The notes below the pieces were generated by a model. The model was not told where the DNA came from, searched no databases, and saw only the letters and a program-made list of their open reading frames with translations. Position numbers and translations under genes: made by a program. Source: Chaetorhynchus papuensis (Eukaryota; Chordata; Aves; Passeriformes; Rhipiduridae). From it: a DNA stretch of 64,000 nt. This document shows positions 40,001 to 52,000 of this stretch, piece by piece. The DNA is taken from contig VWYX01001339.1 of assembly GCA_013396525.1 (NCBI GenBank), forward strand, positions 1 to 64,000. Direction: 5' to 3'. Position 1 is the first letter of the stretch, and every line of letters begins with the position of its first letter.

Positions 40001-43000
40001 CTCTGGGCCTTTTCTGTTCTTACATTCAATTTCTAGTGACCTGGGGCAGGTGAGTGGGGACCCAAGCAGAGCTGATTTCCATATTTGCAGGGTGAATATT
40101 TCCTTACACAAGCAGCTGAATCCGAGTCCTGTTGTTCTCTGACCTCCAGCCCAACATCTGGTTTTTTGCTGATCACTTTTGTGTATTGATTGAGAGTATC
40201 TCTTCTTGGAATAGTCTTGCCTGACGAATTACAACTGATTTAGACCCCCTCACTTAGGTGAGGAGTTGGAATTTGTTCTTTTGCGCATGCAGTGCTTGGC
40301 TTAATGCAGAGATAACAAACGAGGTTCAACCGTGGGAGCGTTAATTGTTGTGAATTTCAAAAACATCAGCTTTATTTGTATCCAGTATAAATAATTCACC
40401 TTGCAGAGCTTTATTTAAGGTAACTGTTGGTGCCAGTTGTTTTAGGGCACAACTTGTGGGAGTGAAGGGCTTGTGCTGAGTCCATGCACAGAACCTCCTG
40501 CTCTTTACAATCATGTTGAGACCTCTAGATGCTGCCTGCTGTAAGGACAGTGTAAAAGTACAAGTCTGGTGCTGTGATTTCTCTCCCTTCGAGCTTTCTG
40601 GACTTGCCTCGGTCCCTCATGGTGTTGTTCTTCCTGTGGCCGTCCTGTTTAAAGGACACAGAAGGAATTAACAACAAAAAGCTGGTATTAATCAGCTAAC
40701 TTGTTATTTTCTCAGCCATTTTAACCCTCCTGGATTCAGGAGGCAGGGAAAGCCATGACAAACTCGTCACACAAAATGAGAAGTGGCCCCTGGCATGTTC
40801 AGGCTGCATTTTATGACTGGGCTGTCCAGAACAGATCCAAGCTGAGGGAAGAGTTCCCCTCACAGCAGGATCCACCCAGCCTGTGTGTCATGTTACCCCT
40901 GGAACAAAACCCACTGAAGGGAATTACAGAATTAGCTTCCTGAGTGATCTGGAAAGCATTCAGGAGGAATTCAGAAGCAGGCTGGCACCTTGTCACCTCT
41001 GGCTTTGCTGCTGCTGTCACCAAGGAGGATCTGGGAGCACCACCCAGCCCAGAGCGCGGTTGGATTTTCCCTTTCCTGCTTTCCAGAGCTGTGCAGAGCC
41101 TTCCTGCTGTCTCTACTGCAGCTCAGCTCTGAGCAAAGCCCAGCCCTACCTCAGCCAGAGGAAATTCTCTGCCATCCAGTAACAGATGTGAGGTCTTTGC
41201 ACAAGTCATAAACAGAGTCATTACGAGGAGAAGTGAGGGAGGAAAATTCCGAAGTCAGACTCTTAAGTTGTTGCATCATGTATTTATGGGCTCTTGGTCA
41301 GACTGTGGAGCACTTTAAACAGCCTAAAAGAATGTTCTGTCAGAGAACCATATGGGCTTTAGCCACGGAAGTCACTACCACATCCTAGATTCCTTTTTTA
41401 TTCTTTTTTTGACTTTTTTTTTTTTGGTGATTCAGGATGGCACAGCTGACTTTTCTTATTTGTTTGATTTCCCTCTGGAACACACGTAAGTTTTAATTTG
41501 TTTTGAATACTTTGCTGTGTGTGAGGAGCTCTGTCAGCAGCATAGAAGATGTGCCTTTTATAGCTCTTTTCTCTCTGGACTGGGAATAGCAGCATCCTCA
41601 GCTGGGTCAGGCTTGGCCTTTTTGGTGCTTTTGTTGCATTGTATCTTCTGCTCACGGTGACTTCACAAAACCTGATCTTCCCAGCTGATGATCTTTTTGT
41701 GCCTGTGAAGTTGTTCTTCCCAAAGTGGGTGACCTTGGATGCTGCACCGTTAAATTTCTTTTGAGTTGTTGCCCTTAGGATTCTCTGTTACTTTTTATGG
41801 TGCTGCAGTTCACTGTAGTGACGTGGCTTCTGACTTCGGCCTCAGCAGATTCATCACCCTGTGCAGCCTTTCTGTCAGGATCATTAATTGGTTTTGTTTT
41901 TAAGATGCTCCAAAGATGATACTTGAGGACTCTCCCTGGTTGTTGTCTTCCAAGCCATTAGTTGAATTTTTCAGCCCCTTCTTAGTTATGTGTTTCCTTT
42001 CTACCCTGTCTCATACTCATCTTTGTCTCCTCCAAAATTATAAATAATTTCCCATTTGTCACTTTATCAAATACTTTACTGAAGTCCAAAAATGATAAGA
42101 ATAATAAGTTCTTCTGGTCAACAATTCCTCAGTTTTTGGAGCTTTGCTACTCATTGTTGAAGTCATGCCTCCTAAAAGGATTGTCCTCAGGAAACTCAGC
42201 TGATCTGAGCGAGGGTGACAATGACATTTAAGAGGAAGCACATGGCAAAAGCCATGGCTCAGGGTAGGGAGCACAGCTCTTGGGGTAAGGAGCTGTGGAT
42301 TGATTTCATCTGGTTTCTTGGCTCTGTATCTTTTAACTTTGCTGTTCTTCTTCCTCTTGTAAATTCTTGTCGTAATATTAAAGAGTAAGATGAAAAAAGA
42401 CAATTTCGGAATACTTTTAAAGGAGATGATGATTTGGGTATAAAAAGCTCTCTTGAAATATGAAACGTGATGGGTGTTGGTAAATGAAATAATCTTTTGA
42501 GTCTTTGGAGCTTATTATTTCCAAGATAGCCGTTCACAATCCTGTAGGCAAAAAAAATATTGTAAAAAGTTGGATAAGAAACTCAGCTATTTCCTCTCCC
42601 TATGGGTGGTGAACGGTCACTGAACAATTTTTAGCAAATAAAGAAAAAGATGTTGCTGCTGCCGGATTTGAGAAGTATCCTTCAAGGATCCCAAAGTTTC
42701 CTGATGGCTTAAAACTTCCCTTGAATCTTCTTCTTTGCTGTGTTGTCTATGAAGAACGTCCTGAAGTTGGTCTTGGCACTGTAGTAGTTAAATCCACTGG
42801 CACTGCTGACCTGGGTTCATCCATTATTTCTCATTTTCCTTTGCCTCTGTCCATCTGTTGTGTTGTATTTAGGTTGCAAGGTGCAGAATAGATTGATATT
42901 AAAAATTTAAATACCTTTTTCTGCTACCTGGCTGTACAGCACGTGATGGGATAACAGTTCTGGCCCAGGTCTTGGAGGTACCAGGCATTAGGAAAAATAC

Positions 43001-46000
43001 ATGTATTGAACCCAAAGTCAGATTTCATCTTGAATTCAGGTGCTGGATATCCTGCAGGAATTGGCCTTGTCTGGGGAATCCTGTAGAATCCTTTCATTTA
43101 GCTGAATCAGTTTTTATTTTCTGAAAATGCAGCAGCAATGGGGGCTCTGCTGAGCTGAACCGAGTCTGGTCCAAGACTGGAAACCAAAAACAAAAACCTG
43201 TGGATTTTGGGGGGAAGATGCTGGTGGTGATGTTGGGAGCTGTCAGTTTGTACTGACATTAAACCCAAATCTCGTGACTGGTGTTTTTCCTCTCCTGGAG
43301 GCTTGGGACAAAGGAAGGCTCCAATATTCCCAGCCAGAAGAACTAAAACCTTCCTGGGGCTAAAGTGAGGACAACCTGAGGGCCTTGATGCTCACACTGA
43401 CATTATTTACACACATCTGGGGCTGAACTCCCCACTAAAGCCCAGTTTTGAGGCAGGGATAGGCTCTTCTAGGAACACCCAACCAGCTGAGCTGAAAACC
43501 GAGCTCTGCCTCTGCTGAGTGGAATATTTTCTTCCAGAGAGCAGAGAAAGATGTTCTGCGTTGAGAAATGTAAAATCCAAGTTTTGCCATTTATTTATGT
43601 TGCCATATAAAGCCTTGGAGTCCTCTGCTGTCTTGTGAGTGGTGCCTTTAATATCCTCAGTGTCGATTGGGCTTGGTCTGGTTGGAATTGTGGGTCAGCC
43701 CTTCCCAGTGGATGGGCCAGGGCTGGTTCCTGCAGGGCCTCATCCCTCCTGGGAGATGTTTCACCCAGGGGCTGACCCTGCCTTGGCTTTGCAGGCCAGA
43801 TAATCCAAAACACAACTGAAACAACTCTTGCCCTGTGCCACGTTAGAAAATGGAGATGAGATGTTTGTTTCGCAGTTGTTTGCAGAAAGGTTTTGTTTAT
43901 CGCTCACAAAGTCCGGAGGATTTAATGCACATAAATATCCCTGCAGCGTGGAGGTCTCCATTTAAATATTTCAAGTAAATAAAAGAGAACAAGAGATGCT
44001 GTTATTCATGCTTAGATGCCTTGTTAGGAAGAGCTTTGAAGGTGCTGTTTGCTCACGCCAACCCCTTGTTGAAACATCGCAGAGCAATTCTCACTTTATC
44101 GTGTCTTGATGTGTTGGTCACTTGCTGAACATTCCAAAAATGTCCACTTTTATTTTATGAACAATTTAAGCTTCCAGAAATGTCCACTTTTATTTTATGA
44201 ACAATTCAGTGAACTCTGTTGACATCGGGAGTCTGGTGGTGCCAGTAAATTTAAGGATAAGTTTAAGGACATTCAAAATTTCAGCTGTCAGTGTCTTCAA
44301 GGTGCCTTAAGCAGAAAGTACCTGTGTGTTTCACACAAATCTTGCCATTCAGAAGAGGCCTGTTGTGTAATTTCAGAAATGCTCTTATCGCCAAATCCAA
44401 TTAGGAGGAAGAGTAAATCGCCACCTCGGATGTCTTAACTATTCTTTTTTTAATTGTTAATTATCTCGACAGTAGGGTGCTAGAGATTAGGAGGCACAGA
44501 TTATCTTTTGCAAGTACGAGTCTTTCAGTGCTATTATCAATTAATTCTGTTTCTAAACAAATTTTCAGATAATATTAATAGCTTGATAGGATTGTGGTCC
44601 TGGAGACCGCTGTCAAAATCCTGAGGAAGTGATGTTTAAAGGATGAAAACCTCGTTGTTCTCTTAGCTTTGAAGGTCATCCAGCTTTACCCACTCCAGTG
44701 CAAGGTGTATTTTTGGCATTTTAATCTACGTGGCAGAGGAGATTCCTGCTAAGAACCATCAGTAAAATGATTCTCTCGGAGTTTAGACAGCAATTTGTAA
44801 AACCAGAATTGAGAGTCGGCTCTGTTGTGTGAGGCTTTTTAATGTGTACTGACACGGCTCTGGAATTTATGTACACAAACACATCCTGAGGTGTGAAATA
44901 ATTGCAGTTTCTCTGTGTCTGGTGCTCTGAGTGATCTGGTGCTGGTGAGAACTCTCCTCCAGATTTGCACTTGCAATGAAAAGAAATCCAAGAATGAAAC
45001 ATTTCTTAGAGTCAGAGGCTTAAGAACTGTGCTGTCCCTGGACAGAGTGTGGCAGTACCCTGGGCCTGAAAGCTCAAGTTAGGAATGAGAGAGATTTTTT
45101 TTTAAATGAGGATTTTTGCAGTTTGTTTCCCGAGGTGATTTAAAGTTATGGTAAATTCTGCATTGGCTAATCCCCCAATTTTTTTATGTTGCGACTGGAT
45201 TTTTCAGCAGGTCAGACAGAAGATCTGGGCTTAATTCCAGAATTGCTGAGTCAGTGCTGTAGCAGAGGTCAAGCAGCAGTCCTGCAGTGGCATCTCCATT
45301 CCTGTAAATCCATGGACCTGTGGAATCCATTGGCTAAATGATGGTGCTGTGGGGAAAACATCAGGAGCTGTTGCCGTCTGTTTATCAGTGGTTTTTCTGG
45401 GTTAGGGATTTTTTCTTTAGATTTGTTTTGCTGCTTAGAAGATCCGGTTGAGCTGATGCTCAATTGAAGTTCAGCTGCTGGCATGCAGAGAGCTGCACTT
45501 CCCATCCTTGCCTGGTTGTGTTTTGCAGTCCAGGGGGAAGGAGTTCTCAGCTCCATCAGAGTTTATCTGTGGAGGGGATATCTTGGAGCTTTAATTTTGC
45601 TGTCAGAAATAAAAATGACTTTCTACTGTGGGTTTAATTGACGCCCATGCCGTTACTAGAGAATCTGGTGAAATATCAGTAGATAAAACTGGTGGTGTCA
45701 TCTGCTGACCTCGCTGAGAACGGCATTAGTGATACTCTTGGCCAGTATTTACTGGGAAATAAACCAGTCATTACACTTTCTGATGAGATTATGCTCTGAA
45801 TGTCACTTCTCTGACAGTCTGGCTCATGCCACGCCGAGATAAGATCTCAGGCACGGATGACAGACTTAACTTCAGAAATATTTCCATTGATTTGACAGCC
45901 TGAATAACAGTTCTGCTAAAAGCCACAAAGGCTGGGACAGTGACCTCTGGCTGCTGGGTGATAACTGGGGTGATAAATGTACTAATGAGAGATAAAGAGG

Positions 46001-49000
46001 TAACTCCATTGGAGTGTTTCCTGTACCTTGTCAGTGGAAAGCAGAGGAGCTCTTGGGAGGGAAACCAGATAGGGAGCTGAAATTACAGGCATCTTATCAG
46101 AGCCAGAGGAGCAGCTTTCACCTCGTGTATTTTGAGACACCAGAGGGTTTGGCAGGGAGCTGCATCCCTGGGGACAGCACGAGCCTCTCTTCATCCACAG
46201 GGCGGGGAGCTGGCCAGTTCTGCTTCTCCATCCACCCCTGGGGCTGGTGGCCGAGCCCGTGGCTCTGTCTTTGCTTTCAGCATCCCTTGGAGAGGATCTT
46301 TGGGAGCTGCTGTGGAAGGAGCTGGGCCCAGCTGCCTTTTCAGCCGTGTCCTCCCGCCTCCCTTGGCTGCACAACCGCTGCTCTTGGCACGGGTGGGGAG
46401 CTGGACCAGGGAGGCAGCTGGGCACAAAACATTCCTGCAAAAAGGGAATGAAGGAGAGGATGGGATCATTCCCTTTGGTCTGTGATTAAATTGTGTTAAG
46501 CTGGAGTGCAGCCTGAGTTTTGGGGAAGATGAAGCTCCCATTCCTGGAAGTGTCCAAGGCCAGGCTGGGCAGGGGTTGGAGCAACCTGGGATAGTGGAAG
46601 GTGTCCCTGCTCGTGGTGGGGGGTGGAATGAGATGATCCTCAAGGTCCTTGCACCCCAAAGCACTTTGTGACTCTTTGGCCTGCAGCAGAGGAGTCAGAG
46701 CCCCAACAAGAGCTCCAGGATGTTTCACTCGGAGGTGAAGCTCCCGCAGGGATGGAGGTGGGAACCTGGGGATGCAAACACAGAGAGAAGTGAGGGAGTG
46801 AGCTCCCAGCACGTCTGCTGTTCTTCAGTAAACACCCATCTGTGTATTCCTGTCTCTTACCAACTGCAAGGTCAATTTTCCCTCCTCCAGTGAGGAGCTG
46901 GTTCCCTGTGTCCCCACACCTGAGTGACCTCACCTGAGAGTGATTCTGCTGCAGCTGCCCCCTGAATTCTTACCCTGCAGCACATCTGAGCCTCTCCACT
47001 TCGAACCCCTGCCACATTTGGAACTTTTAACCGTTAAGTCGTGCTGTAAACTAAGAACTTCCCCAACTTGGGGTTTTTTGATCAGTTCTGGGGGGCTTTA
47101 TCTCTTTGCTTATCCAGCCCTTTGGAAAAAGCACCGACCCTGCCCGTCCTTCCGCCGCTCCGCCGTTGTCGTTTCAGACACTTCCCTGGCAGCTGCAGAG
47201 CTGATAGGAAGCAACAAAACTTCCACTGTGGATTATCAGGAGCACTACTGAGGCATTGCTTAATGCATCTGATAGCTCAGCCTCGAGAACAGAAGTTTAA
47301 AAGAGAAAGATTGGCAGCTATTGCAGGAATTCAGAGAGGGGCACCTTGGTAAAGAGTCGGGGGGAGGCTTCTCCTTCCATTCCAGAGCCCTGGGCTGAGA
47401 TGGATTCCCTCTCCATCATTGTCCAAAGCACATTATCCCTGAAAGAAAGAGGCTTTCTCTGAATCTGCAATTTTTCTAGGCTTCAGTGTTATTGAAATGA
47501 AACGGCTTCAAGGATATCTACATTCTTTACCATCATATGGATTCTCATCTCATGTAAATTATTTGGCCACTTTTCATTTTAATCCTCCACTGTCATTTTC
47601 TACAAAAGAGATCATTTGGTTTCTTCATGGAAGATATTCAGCTGACAGCTGCCCTTTGTCTAGAAAGCACTGTGCCTTTGCAGGAGTTACTTGTGCCTGC
47701 TCCTTTGCTTTTTTTCTTTCCTTTTAAGTTCATATTGCTTCATATTTTTCATCTGTAGCTTTCAGGAACTTTTCAGGCTGTGAACAGGCTGAGGCTTGTG
47801 GCTGTGAAGGGAATTTCAGACATCCTGCATTCTTTCCCTGTGTACCTGGCTGATAAGAAACAGAAGTAGAGGCAGAATAATTAATTTACTGCAAGGAGTG
47901 TAGTCCAAAAAACCCACAGTGTTTTCACAACTTTTGCGTGAGCAAACAAAATAGTGATGAAGTCTTGAATTTTTTTTTCCCATGGCTAGAATACTGAATT
48001 ATTCTCACCTACTTGCCAGAAATCACAGATTCATATAATCCTAAAACCATTAGGGGTGAAAAAGTCCTTTCAGATCATCGAGTCCAACCATTAGCCAGCA
48101 TCGTGTTCACCACCAAACCACGTCCCCAAGTGCCACATGGTTGGAGGTTTTAAATGTTGTGCTTTGTGTCAGGGTAGGTCACCCATGGGACCTTGATGGG
48201 ATGGGGATGAAATGTGGTGTTTTGGTAGAGTTTATGTACAGGGAATTTGGAGGCTGAGGAGGAAAATCAGCAATTAGGGTTGGATATTTTGGGTTACCTG
48301 GAGCTGTGAGACCTTTTCCTTTCAGGGTATGAGCTCTTGCTAAAGCAGCTTGCACTCCTTCAAACACTAAAACCACAATGTGGTCATGGAGAGGAACAGA
48401 GTGGCCTCAGTAATGGCCTTAAGCTGAAGGGAGGTAGATTTAGGTTGGATTTTGGGGAAAAATTCTTCCCTGTGAGGGTGGGGAGGCCCTGGCAGGGGCT
48501 GCCCAGAGAAGCTGTGACTGCCCCTGGATCCCTGGAAGTGTCCAAGGCCAGGCTGGAGCAACCTGGGATAGGAGAAGGTGTCCCTGCCCAGGGCAGGGTG
48601 TTGGAACTGAATAATCTTTAGGGTCCCTTCCAACCCAAACCATTCAGGGATTCAGTTAAAAGGAGAAGATTCAGTTTTGGGGAGCACAGGTTGAGGGTTG
48701 GCCGAGTTTATGGGGAGGTTGAATGTGTGGGGGAAAGAGAAGTCACATCATTAATGAGGAGAAGGAATAATCCAGCAGGGGGAAGGAGAAGCGGGTTCTG
48801 AAATTACTGCCACTTCCAGAAACTGAGTTTTAACTGCTCCAAAAGTTCCCCTTCCAGCTGGCACCCACTTGGCTTTGTGATTCCCCACTAAAATGTCACC
48901 GTGACCAAGACAGCTGCCTGACAGCTCACTGAGGTTTTTGATGCTTTTTCATAAATCACAGCTTTAGGATGAGAAGAATTTTAGATTTTTGAGTGAAAAT

Positions 49001-52000
49001 CGCTTTTCTTGTAGAAATTTTTAGACATAAGAATTTCAGATTTTCGAGTGAAAATCGCTTTTCTTGTAGAAATTTTTAGACATTTTACGTGAAAAGGTCA
49101 GAAATTCGTGTTTGAATTTAAAGAAAATGTTTCAGAATGATGAAAAATATGTCAGGCAAGTGAATTGTTTGTAACTTAGTTGTAGAACGTTTAGAGATAC
49201 GAATTACTGGTTCGGCACTTTCTGAATCACTAAAATGTTTGGAATACACGAAACTTCCTCATTTGCTACAAGAGGTGTCTCATTCATGCTCCAGTTTTGG
49301 AAGTTTGCTCCATCCCGGGGACATTTCCTGAGAACTGTAAGCATGAGCTGAAGTTTTGTTGTTGCTAGAAAATATTTTTGCTGTTTGTTTGTGCCAGCAA
49401 AAGCCTGGCTGTGGCTTGGTAAAGGGACAGTGTTGAGTTAGGTGACAAGGGAAGGGTCACTCGTGGCTCTCGTGTTGTCCTTGTTGCATTATTTGGTGTC
49501 TCAGTTCCTTGCATCAACGAGAATGGGCAGTTCAAGGACACCCTGACTGATAATTTGATGTGTTTTGTAATTTCTTCCATGAATGTTCATTTTTGTGCAC
49601 GTGCTGATGGCCTGGATTGCTGGTCAGGACTGCAGGGCAGGTGATGAGTTCATGTCAATAACAGAGCAGCAGTTTTCAGCTGCCGTGGTCTCTTGATGTT
49701 CCTTTATCTCAGGGTGCTTAAAAGGGGAAATGGTTCTTGGCTCTGGGCAGAACTCTGGAGGTGGGAGAGCTCAGATGTTGTCATGGGGCTGTTGAACTGG
49801 GATCCTGAGCTTCTGCTTCCATCACTGGAAAAAGCGTTTTCTGCTCTGTTTTCCGAGCTCTCCGTTGCCCAAAAATGCACCTTTGTACAGAACACGGCCC
49901 CCTTTGAACAGAAATTTGCAAGTTGAGATGGACACACACATCACTTCAAAGGCTGGAATCATGGAAAGGGGATGGAGATGGCGGAGGGGAGAATTTACTT
50001 CAAAAATACCATGTCCTGAGGGCGTGATGTTCATCCTAAATTCTCCTCAGGCTGAGCAGAGCCACCAGTCCTGTGTCAGGGAGCTCCTCCTTTCGTCCCA
50101 CCATCCCCTTAATTCCAGCAATTAGTTCACTCTAATAGTGAAGTGTTGACTCACAAACTCCCAACTTTTCCAACACTTTAGTTCAAGGCAGAGGCTGCCC
50201 TTCATTTAGAGAAGATTGAGCTGTTCCTGTGGTTCCATTTGCTCTCCAAGCCAGCAAATAACCTTTTATTTACAAATAGTAAATAAAAGTACACGAATGG
50301 TGCAACTCTCTGAGCTGATGTGTGATTTCTCTTACTCACTGAAATAGGACCCTGTTTGTGGGCATAGCAGTGACTGGAAATGACTCTGTGACCAGTGGGA
50401 TGAAGCAGTGGCACCTAAAATTCAACCTGAGTGTTCAAAGCTTGGACAGAAGCAGTTCCTGTATGGAACAGAATCCACATTTCCATAGAAAGTTAACTGG
50501 GGCAAATCCATTGGATGAGAAATAAAGCATGGAAAATAATAATTGCCTCAACATGCCTGAATCTCCTGCTACCAAAAGATCTGCATTTCAGGAAAGATGT
50601 GATTTTCAAATCCAGAGCAGCTGTCCAACAGCTGGACCTGCTGCTGATCAAAGTTGATAAAAGAAACCCCCCAGGATTGTATATGATGGATAATCTACAG
50701 AAAAAAACAGTGGTAGTCCCTGCTTGTGGTGTGATTATCAGAGTCCATTGAAGTAAACAGGACCTTTTGTTGGTTTTAATGCAGATCTGATAAGCTCTGT
50801 GGAATGTAAATCAGTTCATTAAAATTTGCAAAGCGGTTCCGTGAAGTAAAAGAGGAGACAGTTTTAACTTTTATGGGATGTTTACTGCATATAAAGTACA
50901 ATAAAATCACAATTATTCCAGAAAAAATACTGTTGGAAACGTGCTGTACTCAATGTGTCATTCTGAGGAAGATGGAAAAATTCTAAATTGTGGTTTTAAA
51001 AAAAAATAATCTGACTCTAGAAATCGTCCTGTGTGATTTCATAACATCTCCACACCGTATCTGTCTCTGCAGTATTCGTGGGGTTTTGCATAATACAGAT
51101 ATTAAAAGTATGTGTGGATGTGTATATATTAACAAATATTTATGAACAGGGATCAAAATAAATGTTAAACAGCTCCTTCTGCCTCAGCTGGGGGGTGTGT
51201 CAGGGGAAAAATAATAAATAAAGGATAATAAACAAAGTCAAAGGCCTGTGGTGTCTTGGAGATGATGCTTCACTTGACAGTCTTAGCTCTGGTATCCATT
51301 AATTGCCTGCTTTTTTGGGTGTCTTAGCACAATATTCTGAATGCTGGGATAATATTCATTTATCTGAGGGATTTGGGAAGTTCCCTTCATTCCATGTGGA
51401 CCTAAGTGCAGGCTGATGTTACTTTATCCATAAAATTCACTGTGTCCGTGGTACCTCTGGAAGGGTGATGCATAAATCACCTTTTAGTGGAGCTGCTTTG
51501 GAGCTTTCATGCTGTGATTTCTTAAAAAAACTTTGTTTTTTCCCTCTTTTGCAGTTACTTCAACGAGAATCAATATCCCGACGAGGCAAAGAGAGAAGAA
51601 ATTGCCAATGCCTGTAATGCAGTTATACAAAAACCAGGTGAGGAGCTGCTGGGGGGGGGGGGTCCTTCCCAAAAACAAAGATTTCAGCACCTTGGGTTCT
51701 CAGACTGATAACTTGCAGAATCACAGAATATTTAGGTTGGAAAAGACCTCCAAGGTCATCAACCTTTGGCTGATAAAGCAGGTTCGTGGAGGAGGAAGGA
51801 GCTCAGCTCTTGTGTTTTTCAATATTTTCCAGCTTCCAGACAGGGATCTCTTATGAGAACCTGAGTGTTAATGGAGGACCTTGTCTTGGAGTCAACAAGT
51901 TGCATTTTCCCTGTTTTCTGGAGAAGTTATACTTGGGAGAGGAGCATGAATATTCAGTGTCAGTGGATGCACCTGCCTTTGCTTAGTTTTGCTAACCAAA

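Larger units (their letters stand above)
32411..51554 (+). other. HMBOX1: HMBOX1 longest intron (19.1 kb), inside the homeodomain
   Basis: CR1 copies lie at 37268-37681, 46538-46676, 48021-48155 and 48396-48654, and a probable old CR1 remnant lies at about 41985-42095. Other items are a GT repeat (34863), an inverted repeat (34691-34737), a 40-bp tandem duplication (44132), a 55-bp tandem duplication (48974), and low-repeat blocks that could be conserved (for example 45620-45930). I see no second gene and no coding exon I can support in it. Confidence 0.75.

Noticed and set aside
46191..46664. Open frames over 100 codons on both strands near 46.0-46.8 kb
   Set aside because: GC-rich intron sequence partly overlapping a CR1; no recognised protein, no splice-consistent structure, and frames are open on several strands at once.
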